This document shows, piece after piece, positions 26,506 through 39,078 of a stretch of 64,000 nucleotides of DNA (within the stretch, counting starts at the first letter, position 1; each line of letters starts with the position of its first letter). Source of the stretch: Rachycentron canadum (Eukaryota > Chordata > Actinopteri > Carangiformes > Rachycentridae); NCBI GenBank assembly GCA_038496675.1, contig CM076656.1, positions 3,606,633 to 3,670,632 of the forward strand, written 5' to 3'. A model generated the notes under the pieces. That model was not told where the DNA came from. It worked only from the letters and a program-made list of their open reading frames with translations, and did not search any database. A program made the position numbers and the translations under genes.

Positions 26506-27465
26506 ATTTTAATTTTTTGGACATACTGAATTCTTCTTCTTCTATCCTGATCTTTACTGCTGATGTTTTGTTGTCATTGAGGCTGGAGTACCAACCAGCC
26601 ATAGTGGACACAGGTCCCAGATCCACAGGGGTCTCAAAAATCACGGGATCATCCACCCCGACTTGTTTTGGTAGTTTGATGAGTTACAAATGGATTAAGG
26701 TATTTGTGCCACTAAAGTAAAATGAACTGAGGGGAGTCCTAGCTCTTATGGAGGAACTTATTATTATTTTAATTCAATGTTATATTGTCCTCACATATAT
26801 ATATATATATAAGCCCAGGTATACCAAAAACCTATACAGCTTTATCTGCTCTGTCTGCCATGTTGATCCTTTCTTTAGCAGATACATTAGTTGCAGCTTC
26901 TGCTATTAATTCTGCAGTTTATTCAGACAGTGTTGAACTACAGACGCACTCATGGGCGTTATGTGAATGCCGACAACCAGAAATTAACAACAGTCTCGTA
27001 TGAAGGCAAGACAAACACAAGTTCGTAACCTTCTGCATCGCTGGGATTATGTGTGAGAGTGGTGTCAGTAACACAGAGACAATCCCAAGGAAATGGTTCT
27101 GAGGTATTGCTGTAAATCAATGTCCTGCCCCAACGTCACCGAAACCAAAGTAAAACCTGAATATAACAAAGAGGCTTGTGTGCAAGTTTTTTTTGTTTGG
27201 AATATCTTGATTTGAAAACTGGTCATGGATGCAGAGCACTGATGTGTCAGACCTCAGTGCATGTGCATATTAGCAGAAGCATGGATAGACTCAGACAAAG
27301 AGGTTATAAGAGCTGAGAGAGGATGGGTTTATGGCACAATAGGTTTATAAGGCTTAAACTGATCTGCAGCATACCTACAACAACGGCCAAATACACACAA
27401 ACGGACACAGGCATGCACATGTATGCATGCAGCAACCCCAATCAACCTGAGCACGTGCCAACAAG

Positions 27466-27468
<3 letters not shown>

Positions 27469-27517
<49 letters not shown>

Positions 27518-27570
27518 TAGCCAAATCCGGCTGGTCCTCTCCTAAGTCCAGCCAAGTCCATCTACTGTAG

Positions 27571-27626
<56 letters not shown>
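27469..27626. repeat. Paired (CA)n arrays, 27469-27514 and 27572-27626
   Basis: Two long CA arrays, separated by 57 bp, with an imperfect GT array about 120 bp further on (27753-27800) in inverse orientation. Confidence 0.95.
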
Positions 27627-27629
<3 letters not shown>

Positions 27630-29399
27630 CCAACAGCCAAAACCCAGTGACACCAAGGCCAACTCCCCATTTAACACAGACACACACATATGTAAAATGT
27701 GACCACACAGCTTAGCCCCCCAATAAGACCTACAGAGCCAGTTATAGCTGCGTATGTGCATGTGTGTGCGTGTGCGTGTGTGCGTGTGTGTGTGTGTGTG
27801 CTCATGGCGGTCAGTACTGAGGCCTTTCCCTGCGGTTGGGGAGAGTGGATGGAGGGATGGAGAGGCAGAGAGAGAGAAAGAGGATTAGAATGATATGGAG
27901 ACAAAGAACAACAATAGTTTGTCACATTTTGTCAGAGAGGATTTCCTAGAAAAGCTGATTTGGAGTCTGCCACCAACAAACAACGATCGGAAATATGGGA
28001 TTTATTACTAAATCAGTTTGAGAATTTGCATAAAGTTTAACGAGGCCTAAGTGTGTGTGACACTTTCTAAATGTGTGTGTGAATGTGAGTGTTCATCTAA
28101 ACTCAAACCCAACATCTTAGCAGAATTTCAATAGTAATGTTATAAATGTCATTTTAGTTTGGATGTGTTGGTATTCCTTCCATGTAGATACTATATTAAC
28201 TAGATTGCACTAATTACTGTTAGTGTGAGATTAATTTAGTGTTGGTACATTACATTATTGACGTTCCCTGCTGTGTAAACATGGGTTTCCATTAACATTT
28301 TTTCAGCTACGTAACACGACATGTGTTGCTCCTCACACTGCAGGTGCTGGAAATGACACAATTCTGTCAAAAGCAGCTGCTGAACAGAAAACACAAGCTC
28401 AACAAGTGAATCTACACAACACAATATCAGAGTCTTGTCTTTTTTGGGCTTTTACTGATCAGAATGACACAAAACATAGTGTCAGTTGTTGTGAGCTTTT
28501 ATTTTGACGATTCCTTTTTAAAGTCTTCCTTTGTCAGCACAAAGACTTGTCTGCTATTTGGTATCAAATCCCTTTTGAATACAATATATTGTTAAGTACC
28601 TTGACTTAAGGGTTAGGGATAATATGTAAAATATTGTAAACTACACTGGACATTGGCCCATGCAGATGTATTAATATTGAATTAGAGATGTGTATTCATT
28701 TGAAAGTTTGTCCATGCTACTGTAGTGACAAGTTGAGTGTCACAGATGTTAAAAAAAAAAAAAAAAACAGGTTTAAGTGAAACACAAAAATAATGTTAAT
28801 GTAAATGTTAATTTTTATCAGCCTCAAAAGTCTTGCATCAGTTGGGCAGTAAACTTCAACACACTTGATAACCAGTCATCCATCTGACAATCATAAGAAG
28901 GACATCAGAAGAACTGAAAGCAGTAAAAGTTTATACATACGGTATACAGATTATAGTTATTTTGAAAAACCAAAAAATGCAGTTAAAACCGCCTGGATCT
29001 TTGTGTGAAGATACAGTAGATGCTGATTCACCAATAAAAGTCCCTTGTTTCTTGTCCTCACTGTGCTAATTAGCAGAGCAGCTTTTCTGGTTTTTATATT
29101 ATTTTTATACATAAATTTGATTTGATATGTTTCATGTCAGACTTAAAGGGGAGTCAGTAATATTACATGGGTGAATTACTCTACTCTCTAAATTGACCAA
29201 ATAAACATCAGCTTAATTATATCATTGTTGTTAATTTACCTCTCAACATGCTAAAGGAGGCGTTACTGCAGTGATATAGCCTCTGAGGTTCAGGCTACTT
29301 TCATGGGCAGCTTAGTGAAAATGTGGTCAGAGTAGCAGGCAGCAGGAGCTTTCAGACACAGGCAGTGTGAAGGGGGAAACAGCAGGATCGGTTTGAAGT

Positions 29400-29945
29400 G
29401 AATGAAATGATTTAATGTTTCAGAGCTGGCCTCGCCCCCGGGGAATGGAACGATATGGGCTCCTAATTGACACTAGGTCAACTGCCTCCCTCTCTCACAC
29501 TGACACACACACACACACACACACACACTGCTTTCTGTTTCAGCTGTCTTTCTTTCTCTCTCTCACACACACATTACAGTCTCTCCAGTAGCCAGACCGG
29601 TCCAGTGCAGGCCGGTGCCGGACAAACAAAGGCCTGTGCCGTCTGACTATAATGATGGATGACCCCCAGACTCATATTTTATAGGGATTTCACAGGAGTC
29701 AGCCTGTTCCCAGGCTGAGCTACAAGTCAATAGCCTTCTATCAGGGCTCGCAAAATCTCTAAAACGACATGTTTCCAAATTCTTTAAAAAAAAAAAAATG
29801 TTTTATGATTTTATTAGAGCTTGAATCAGCCATTGATACAGCATCAGCTAACGACAGCTGAATGTGATTAGCAGGGAGTGGAATGTTTTACTCGTGTCAG
29901 TATTAGCTGATTGACAGAACCCCAGTGGTCATTATTGTTCATTTG
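29400..29945. promoter_or_regulatory. Candidate distal regulatory region
   Basis: Complex parts at 29415-29500 (gcccccggggaatgg, gctcctaattgacac), 29580-29760 and 29815-29945 (gctaacgacagctg, gtgattagcagg, gtattagctgattgacag, gtcattattgttcatttg with a SOX word) are separated by a CA repeat (29503-29528) and an A-run. Confidence 0.4.
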
Positions 29946-31679
29946 TGTGACTGTGTGGTCATATTATGCACAGCAGTTGTCATGTGAGAGCGTGTTTTGG
30001 GCTTTTAGTGAGACTGCGTCACCACGATACCTTTTTATCCTGTAAATCTGTCTCAACAAGTTATTCAGTCTGTTGTTGGGCCAGTCGTGTTTTCTTAAGA
30101 CAAGCAAGCAAAAAAAATAAAAAAGATAAGCTGCCAACACGGTGGTAAAAGTCCACCGAGATTCAATTCAAATCAACTTCTCTGAAGCATTTTCTCAAAT
30201 CAAAGGTAATTTTCCTCGATATTGGTGCAGTGAGCAGCCTCACTCTGTCTTGTCTTAAAATGTTGATAGTTGTTTCTGGAAAATAACAACCTGTATTGGA
30301 GATGGGACCTTTGTACATCCAAACATCGGTTACATCCCTTTTCCTCATCACCTTTGTTCAACATCATAAGAATAAAAATTCTCACAACTGAGTTTTGATA
30401 ATTACATGTATGTAATTGTATAAGTTACTTCCTTTTTTGAATTAATATGTATTGGAAGAAATAGGGCGACTGACTTGAAGATGGATGTTATTTGGCCTTG
30501 TACCAGACCAAAGAAACTATTACCATTATGCATCATCTCAAAGGTAAAGGATAAAAGATTTTGCAAAAGGGTTAATAACGCTTTCACTTTGTACAATATC
30601 TGCACCGCAGCTATGGTTAAGGCAGGAGACCTGAAAACACTTGGTTATCTTTAAGGAAAGGACTTTTTAGTCATTATGATAAAAAAAAAAGCATTTATTA
30701 CAGGGCTGTGAGTGGATGTGAACTCTGGTCGCGACCACCACAGTCGGTAGAAACACAGGTCCTGTTTCTGGTTATTATCCCAAATTCATTGGAATGTCAT
30801 TGAAACGAGATCAAGAGATCTGTGTGCTGCTATGGTGGTAGAACTTGAGGTATGTTACTTTTGTGGTAAATCTACATCTTCTCCTGCCAGTCCATCTTTT
30901 TTGTTTTCTTCAGTGTCACTCAGTTCTTAATGTTCTGCATCCGATCTGAATCAAGCTGCAAACAATATATGTTTTGCCCAATCAGGTCGAGCAAGATCCC
31001 TTTATGTTGCTGCAGGTCTTGGATCTTTGTGGTGGTGTGTCTAATACCTGAGGAGATCTGAGTGGACTAGTTATCAGGTCTGACCTAGTGGCACATGATA
31101 ACTGGTTTTCTTAGATGTATAGGAATAATTACATGGGCTGCTGCTCCTTTTGTCTTTTAACTGGTGGGGCATCATCCAGTTGCCAGTGTCTTGTGTTTCT
31201 CTCTTTTTGTGAAGATCGGTTTGGGTTGGCTGTAACTGAGATCAGATCTAAATATCCTCAGGTCTGCGAGGACAGGGTCTAACTGTCCTTGGATCCCTCT
31301 TGGATTGGGCCTCTTTTTATAATATTTATGCTCTTCGGGTGCAGGCAGATTTTCCAAAGGACTGTTTCCTATGTGAGGTGACCAGTGTAGCTGCCACCTC
31401 CACCTGCAGCGGAATTGCTTTTGTTCACATCACTTTAAATTACATTACCACAATCGACGTCTCATCATTTAAAGCCAACGCCTCAGTGACCTTGTAAACA
31501 TATCTGGAAGTTTTCATTATTCTTCCTCCAGTAACCATCGCATCACGCAGTTACACGTTCCCAAACAAAACAAAATCTGCTGAAGTCAAGAGGCCCGCAC
31601 GTGGAAACAGCCGTGACAACTGAGAGAAAGGAGTGCAGGTGTCAGAGGCAACGCCACCAGATGATCAGCTCCCTCCATG
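29946..31679. other. Gene desert, nothing recognised
   Basis: Unique DNA. Short frames only, none resembling a protein family. Confidence 0.6.
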
Positions 31680-31910
31680 ACATTTTAAACCCTCCCGATT
31701 TATGGCATGCGGCAAGAAAACACGTCTCGCACATCTGAACAGCACGCCGATGACATCTAATCAGATGCCAGAGGAGACGCTTGGTGTCAGAGCTTAGAGA
31801 AAACACACTGATTCCCCACCGGCTGTATTGTCACTAAATGCCGCTTCTCTCTATGGACTGTAAATGATTTAATTTGAGCGCCAGATGTGGCGTTTAGATT
31901 CTGCTAGCGC
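31680..31910. promoter_or_regulatory. Candidate distal regulatory element
   Basis: CpG-containing complex block with the 15-mer ctaatcagatgccag at 31757-31771, repeated exactly at 32318-32332 in the next candidate element, plus gtcactaaatgccgc and gtaaatgatttaatttgagcg. It ends at a GA-rich tract. Confidence 0.45.
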
Positions 31911-32314
31911 TCGTTGAGAGAGACGGAGGGAGGAAGAGAGAGGGAGAGACAGGGAGGGGAAGAGAATGAGGAAATGACAGGAAGGAGAGAAATAGCTTGG
32001 CAGACCGACAGCCAACAGCAGCCTGGGCACTTGACAGAGCTCTCAAACACCATGATTGTGTGTGTGTGAGAGTGTGTACGAGTGTTTTTTTTTTTCCACT
32101 TGTGTATCATGACAGCTGAATGAAAATCAATCTGCTTCTACATCTGCCATCTTGAGTGTCGGGGAGCGCAGATGGGCCTTCCCTGTCACACTGAGCTATC
32201 TGGCAGCCGACCAACACAGGTCTTTCCACCTCTCCTTTCCTCCTCTCCTCTCCTGTCCTCTCATCTCTACTCCTCCTCTCTCCTCTCCTTTCCTCTCCTC
32301 CGTTCTCCCTCTCC

Positions 32315-32560
32315 TTGCTAATCAGATGCCAGGCAGTGAAGAGTTTTTTTTTTTTTTTTTTCCTTTCCCTGCGTTGACATCTCCAAGTCACTCTGACGGC
32401 AGATGTTTGGGGCCTTTCGAAGCCGCAATCTGGGCTCTAATCACCCTCATTGACGGCTCCGAGGGCCCCTGTTGCAGCGCTGAATGGCAAATTAAAGCGT
32501 TTTTAGATAACGTTGGTAATTGGCTAAATCATTTATAAGCCCGGAGATCACACTTTTAAT
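32315..32560. promoter_or_regulatory. Candidate distal regulatory element
   Basis: After the shared 15-mer (32318-32332) and a T-run come cgaagccgcaatctggg, gctctaatcaccctcattgac, gctgaatggcaaattaaagc, gataacgttggtaattggc, aaatcatttataagcccgg and cttttaatctgcag. The high density of TAAT words in mixed-GC DNA is typical of vertebrate developmental enhancers. Confidence 0.5.
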
Positions 32561-32809
32561 CTGCAGCCTAACATGACGGATCATGAAGCCGAGACAGATA
32601 CTCATCCATGTGTGTTGTGCGGCGCATCTCCTTGCATCCTCCATCCCGTTGTGGTTCCTCTCCTCGTGTGTTACAGTATGTTTGATGCTTCATGATTTGC
32701 CCATCAGATTAACAAACACTAATCGTTCTCTCTGCTGCAGTTTGTCTCCATGTCAGGCTTCTCTGCCATCCTCTCTCCTCTCTCTTCTCTCATCTCCCAA
32801 GCCCATCTC

Positions 32810-33160
32810 ATCTCTGGCATTAACTCCATTAGCCTGGTAATTGGCTCTTAAAGCAGCGGCCACAGACTCCGAAGGCCACTTAATGTCCATCTCTTTCCCT
32901 CCCTTCTCCTCTCTGCTCTCCAGTCGATCATCTACCTTCCTCAGTAAATAGCATTAACTAGTCCTGCATAGAAATCTGAGGCCATATTAGTGTTATCCTC
33001 CCCTCTCAGCCTATTGCCAGGCTTATGAGTCCCGATCGTTGGAGATGATATGGCTAAGTGGATATTTTCTTTCTCACATCACTCCAAAATGGGGCTCCAA
33101 ATAACCCCCAACTGTCACAGATGAATATGTAAATTCAGCGTATGGAGATCTCCTTCCATT
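32810..33160. promoter_or_regulatory. Candidate distal regulatory element
   Basis: Contains ctccattagcctggtaattgg, gtaaatagcattaactag, gccatattagtg, ccgatcgttggagatgatatgg, caaaatggggctccaaataa and gaatatgtaaattcagcg. Inferred from composition. Confidence 0.4.
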
Positions 33161-34904
33161 TTTTAACCCAGTCTGAGAAACTAAATCTGTATTTAAAAGA
33201 TGTGGATGTGGAAATTCAGCTCATCACCCCTCCTCAACGTGGAACTTGCTTTTCATTTCAGGACAGAAGATAAAATAAAATGTGAAGGTATTTCCCTCTA
33301 GTGTGGAAATTGAGATTGTTGAGGAAACAGCAAAGAGTTTTCATCTGCAATTCTTCTGTATCTAAACCTATTGGTTTGCTGTTCTTTTAAGAGGCTCAGA
33401 ATGCAAAACCCTCAGGTTAAATGCATTTAACACACACATTAAACATCTTTAGTTTAACCTTCACTTCTTGTCTATGTAATTCATGAGTATGCATAAAATA
33501 GAGAAGAATTCACAACTGCTTTCTGATTGATTCTGAAGTTATTTCCTAACTTAGTTTCTTATTTTAAGCCTTTAAGTGTTGGGAAACCTTGAGATGAAAT
33601 GATTTGAGGTTAGTTACAACGAGATCAACTCTTGGATAACAATCTGAGGTGTGCTACTGATAACAGGATTTTTTTTTTGTACCCTTTCTTCTTAATAAAA
33701 ATATTCTAATTAAACTATCTAAGAAGTTTAGAAGAGTTCTTTGTGCAACTGCTAACAACTAAAGGACAATGCTGAGTCGCAAGGCATCACGGTTCACGTT
33801 TTCTTTGAAAATAGTAATATAGCTAAAGCCTAAAATAAAAGCAGTGTGAATGTCCAGTGTTGACCTTGAAACCAAAGATAAAAATCTAAACTTCAATCAT
33901 CGACTCCAACGCAGAGCTGCGTTGACAGTTCGACTGTATGACGGTCGCTGTTTTAGGAAGACCCCCACTGACTGTTTCCAACCTACTTGTCTGCATTATG
34001 ATGCCTTTAAGTTAGAGACTAGTGTTGAGCCACCGTATGAGCCTCTGTGAGTTTGCACATGTTTGTCACTGAGTTGACATTGTGTTTATGAGGAGATTCA
34101 CTATAGAAACCTTGGCCTTCTGACCCTGCAGCTTTTCCAGGCTGCTAGTGGTTATTGTTTAGATGAAGGACTTTCTGACAGGGATGACAGCAACGTCAGG
34201 ACACGTCCTGCCGTTTGCTGCATGTTAGATACCAAGGCCGCTCTGCAGCAGCATTTCTCATGTTTTTTTAGACTCTCTGATGATTCTCTTAATCCTTTAG
34301 ATCCCTCTCTTCAGCTCTGTGTGTGTATGTTTTCTGTCTGTTGTATGAAACCTCTGTGTCTCATCTGAGGGATTTTAGAAACAGAGTAATTAGTGATAGA
34401 GGAGCCGTTGGTGTGAAAATATAGCCGCCACCGCCCTCCACCTCCACCCAGAGAGAGAGAGAGAAACGAATCAATCAATAACCTGCTGATTTATTTCACG
34501 TCCTTATCTAATTTAATTGCTGGGTCTTTTGTATCTGTGGAGTCATGGGGGAGGATGTGGTGGTGTTGAGGGGGAGATAAATAAGGCGAGGGTGGAGGCA
34601 TGTTGCAGAGTTGAAAGAGGAAAATGTTTTTTTTTTTTGTGTGTGTGTTGTTGCTCTTGTTGTTTCTTGTTGGTGTCGTTTCTTTCGCCCATGCGTGGCA
34701 GGCTTTTTTTTTTAATTTTTTGCCAGGAGGCGTTTGGAGGCAGAGCGCTGTTCGACAGCCTCTGCAGTGTATTTGAGCGTGTTTACCGCTGCAACACTGC
34801 CTCCATTGGTTCATAACTGTACAAGAAGAAAACACGCACAAACACACAGACAGGAAAAGAGGCAGGCAGAGAGGGAAGAGCAATCCTTCCACAAATTATC
34901 AGAA
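33161..34904. other. Gene desert, nothing firm
   Basis: AT-rich unique DNA. A small piece at 34465-34525 (acgaatcaatcaataacctg, tctaatttaattgctggg) has element-like words. T-runs near 34627 and 34704. Confidence 0.55.
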
Positions 34905-35320
34905 AGAAAAAAATTAATTAGCAATATAAATGCCAGGCGGACTACATTATGTGCAATTGTCTTGCTATCTTTCCAGAAATTAGTCTTTTAAAATGAATTT
35001 GCTGTATTAATCATCTCCTGAAATATTTTTTGATCACTGAATTAATAGTTTTGCGTTGGGGGGCTGTGTTTTTTTTAGGTATTCATTGACATAGGTGATT
35101 GCCTCTTAATTATGACAGCGTCCTCCTCCTATCCGCGCCTATTAATTCCTGTGTTGTGGCGTCGCTGCAGCCTGCTGCCTGGCCCTGTATCTACTAATTA
35201 CTTCTCTAATTGAATTTGCTCTCTGTTGCCAGGCTGTTTTTTAAGTGGCTGTTTGTTGCCGGGCCTCATTGTGTCTTTGTGTGACAGCTAGCTGCTCGCT
35301 GCCACACTGACGGGAACAGG
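34905..35320. promoter_or_regulatory. Candidate distal regulatory element
   Basis: A long complex block: aaattaattagcaatataaa, ctacattatgtgcaattgtc, gctgtattaatcatctcc, gcctcttaattatgacagcg, gcctattaattcctg, ctactaattacttctctaat and gacagctagctgctcgctgcc. It has more TAAT words per length than almost any other part of the window. A (CT)n run (35325-35343) ends it. Confidence 0.5.
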
Positions 35321-35409
35321 ATGCTCTCTCTCTCTCTCTCTCTGTATTCATGTCTCTCCCTCTGTATCATAACCTATACCTCCCAGACCTATGTAGTGTT
35401 TCCAGTATA

Positions 35410-35660
35410 AATGAAGGAGGGAAATTAATTAATGAGAGCCGGTGAAACAATTACATGCCCCTCCCCACCCGTCGCTTGCCCACCGCCCCGCTGTCATTGG
35501 TTCAAGCCTCTGTAGGATTGTTGTGACTAAGAGCCCGCCACTCGTTAACCGCCAATTCAAGATGGCATGTCTTTGGCAGGATGATAAATAGCATACAGGC
35601 AAATTATTTAGCTCCTTTTCCATCAAAACACAGCTCATGGGGCCTCAGCTGTTTGTCAAC
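35410..35660. promoter_or_regulatory. Candidate distal regulatory element
   Basis: Contains gggaaattaattaatgagag, gaaacaattacatgcc (SOX/homeodomain), an inverted CCAAT word gtcattggttc, cgttaaccgccaattcaag, gatggcatgtc, gatgataaatagc and gcaaattatttagctcc. It probably forms one regulatory domain with the block just upstream. Confidence 0.5.
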
Positions 35661-37684
35661 TTTGTTGTTGAGGTTGAAACTCCTATGTTTAATTGTTCCT
35701 ACTTTTAAAAAAGTAGTAGTAGTTTCAAGCAGTTTCATGAAAGCCAAATAATTGCCTTGATTCAACTTCTAAAACTGCATTTAAATTAAATAATATTATG
35801 TCTTCCCCTTCTGTGAATTAATTTATGTTCTGTGATGTAGATTTCTTGTCATGACATTGGTGAACTACATAGTGTTTATTTTCCTCAATGGTTGTGCCTT
35901 CAATTTCATAATCAATATTTTGCATTATCAGAAACAAGTCCTATTGTCAGATAGATTGCATCTTTCTTTGCACTAACCCTAAACAACCTGCCTCCATGAT
36001 CTCATATCATCTGAACTCAGCTTTATTCATGGAAGACTTTGCACACAACATGGCTGATGCAAGGAATTTTACAGCGCTGAGACAACTAGATTGATACACC
36101 AAGCCAAAGTTAAAAATTACCCCAATTCATTGCATCAATTCTTCCCCGGGCTGTGGCCCATCCCTCCACCAAGTGTGGTGCAATTGAGTCCTGTACTTCT
36201 TTTCATAATCCTGTTAATAAATAAACAAACAGACATAGGTTGTTGTCAGGGGTAGAAATAGAACGAAGAGTAACAGTAAATAATCTACTGTAAGATTTAA
36301 ATCTGTGCTGATTTGAATGTAAATTCATGTGGAATTTGACATTTAAAGATGAATATTAGGCAAAAACAGACAATTTTCTAACAATATCAGCAGTTACAGA
36401 CTTTGCTTAAAACTCTCAAACTTTGATTTCCACTGAGTCTGAGGTAGTGTGTGCATCCTTTGTGAGACAGAAATGTCTGTTTGTGCTGTCCTTGAAGGAG
36501 GTCTGGTGAGTTGTTGGAGAGGAGGCTTTTACAGAAAAATCCCAATCTGCTTTTTCACCATGCACGATTTAGAGAAGTACATTGTGTTTGATTAGATCAT
36601 AATGTTACTTCAGGCCAACTGTGAAACACAGAGGTTAACTGTGCGTCATCAGTGTTATTACAAATAACGTCACGAAAGTCGGACACAACTTACAAAGGTA
36701 CTGCAGATTATTCATCAAAAATACTAATGTGACGTTTTGGCATTTCTGTCAAAAACAGGCAGGTACAAACTGCCATCTAAAAAAACTCAAATCAACAGTC
36801 ATACCAACTACTTCCTGAAGAGAGGGCTCAGATAAATGCAAAACTACCCTGAGCAAAGTGGTGCAAAACATCTGTTACAAGACTGCGCTGCTCAAAATTT
36901 TTTCCCAAGGTTGGCAGGTCTGAAAAAAATATCTCAGTACAACCAAACCTCTGCACAGAACCATGGAGTTCTTACTTCTGCACGACTCTTGCACTTGAGA
37001 GGATGTTGCAAAGGGGGTGAAGCGACAAACTTTCTGTGTCAGTGGTGTTTATTTCCGTTTTAACAAAATACAATCAGTCATAGCTTTTTTTTGTTTGTTT
37101 TGATTTTTTGAATTTACTTGCATCTTTAAAAACTCACTACCTCCATCGCGTTGTGTTTGAGGAGTCAAGTCAGTCTCTTCCACAAAAGTCCACCGTTACA
37201 ACCAGTGTAATTGGCACCAGTTGTTCCCAGTGTTTGCTCACAGCGTGCATGAAGCTTTACCCTGGTTGTGGCAGCCTTTTTGTGTAGTGTAGTGTACTGT
37301 TTTGTTGTCCATGTCACTTTAGGTGAAGTAAATGGAGATATGTGGTAGTGAATGAGGCCTCTCATAGAGACTATGTAACAACTTTGTGTTATCTTTCTCT
37401 CGTCAATAAAAATATGCTGGATAACTTGGCTGCAGCAGCATGTAATGCAACGCAACATTACTGCTCTCATTACCGACCACATTTCGGGTGAAACCCTCTT
37501 CTTACCTACGTCTCAGCTCTCAGCATCCTCCCTCACATCCTCACCCAACCTCACCCTTTCAGTTTGTCTTTGTGAAAACTTTCTCTCCTCCTGTCTCTAT
37601 TGATATTGATCCTCCCTCTCCCTACCCATCCATCCATTTCTCTCTCACCCCTCCTCTCTACTGCTATTGATCCCTCCCTCCCTC
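35661..37684. other. Gene desert, nothing recognised
   Basis: AT-rich unique DNA; 37500-37685 is pyrimidine-rich with ccatccatcc words. Confidence 0.6.
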
Positions 37685-37815
37685 CCCCTCTCTCTCCCAG
37701 CTTGCTACTATCTGGCTCGGCCTTTGTCTTCTTATCGAGGTTTCGGGGTTTATTCTGGCTGCTGTTATTGACAGGCCTCTCGCTCCACGGCCAACTAATG
37801 CATCCCTAATCCCAC
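37685..37815. promoter_or_regulatory. Candidate distal regulatory element
   Basis: A short complex block after a pyrimidine tract: cttatcgaggtttcgggg, gctgctgttattgacagg (SOX-like plus TGACAGG), ccaactaatgcatccctaat. Confidence 0.35.
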
Positions 37816-38006
37816 CTTTGTTACTCTGGAATTTTCTGACTCTCACATATACACACATAAAACACACACATCAATACATAGGTTATGTCGCTGCATGAGC
37901 GCGTGTAAGGTAAAAAGGGGCCATGAGTATGTTGATCCCAGCTTTCTATTTGTTGGGAAAGCCATCTATCAATCAAAAAAGGGCCTGCTGTCTGTGTGTT
38001 TTTGTA

Positions 38007-38010
38007 TGTG

Positions 38011-38045
<35 letters not shown>

Positions 38046-38370
38046 GCGTGCACAATTGTGCACGTGGGTCTTGAGTGACAGGCCGAATCATGGCTGAGGA
38101 CGTTTGATAAGCTTGTATTGTCGGTCGTCAGTACAAACACACACACACACACTCCCCAGTTCCCTCCACACCTCCACCTCGATAAGAAATACATTCGACT
38201 AGAGCTGATAACGGTGTCAGGAGCAGCAAAGCCCCGCTCTAAAGACACACAGACACACACACACACACATCACGCCACGGGAGAGGTGTCTTTCTTCAAA
38301 CACCTTGGCTGTAAATGATACTCTCAACAAACAGGGACGACAACACCACTCAGGAAAAAAGATTCCGATA

Positions 38371-38409
<39 letters not shown>

Positions 38410-38445
38410 TGTGTGCGCGCGTACGTGTGTGTGTGTGTGTGTGTG
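38007..38445. repeat. Cluster of GT and CA arrays
   Basis: GT at 38007-38046, CA at 38139-38152 and 38248-38268, and a compound GT/CG array at 38372-38445 with gcgcgtgtgtgcgcgcgtacg inside. Mixed orientations within 440 bp. Confidence 0.9.
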
Positions 38446-38951
38446 AGTGAGACAGAAGGTGTGTTTATAGGGAGAATGGTGTGTGATATGGCTGAAGGAT
38501 ATGCTCGGCTTATTGAATAGGGTCTTACTGATAGCACCGCTGTGTGTGTATGCGTGTGTGCGTGTGTGTTGTGTGAACAGCAGAGAAAGAATACAGTAAT
38601 AGGCTTAGAGCAGCTGAGGCAGAGTATCAGACTTAACAAACAACACACTGCACTCAAAGGCTGACTGACAGCTGTCTGTGTGTGTGGGATGTGTGTTCGA
38701 GCGTGTGTGTGCATGAATGTTGCTTCAGATTCAGGTCCAAGTTGAATGTGTGTGGGTGTACGTCTTTGTCCTCGTGTACAACAGGTTTTACAATGAGATC
38801 CAAACCTTTCCAAACACCAATCACTGATATTTGAAACGTCATCAGTCCCGGTCCGGAGAAGCCGCCACCACCAGGCATGTTTTCAACGGCCGGCGAAAAG
38901 TGTTTTAATCGAGTGTGGAGCAGTTACCAGAGACTCATCATCACTTAGTGC

Positions 38952-39078
38952 AGGAATGTCATCGCCGTGAGTAGAAATTTCATCACTCCGGTGAGAAACA
39001 TGGGCACCCTGCTTAGAAAGGTCATCACTGTAAGCAGAGGCATCATCACCGGGACAGAAATGTCACAGCCACGACTGG
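38952..39078. repeat. Degenerate minisatellite, period about 21 bp
   Basis: About six diverged units of the form agaaatgtcatcactgtgagc: aggaatgtcatcgccgtgagt, agaaatttcatcactccggt, aaacatgggcaccctgctta, aaaggtcatcactgtaagc, agaggcatcatcaccggga, agaaatgtcacagccacga. Unit length 19-23 bp. Confidence 0.6.

Larger units (their letters stand above)
25351..29399. other. Gene desert with microsatellites
   Basis: CT, TA (26797-26812) and CA arrays in AT-rich unique DNA. No gene, RNA gene or element recognised. Confidence 0.6.
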
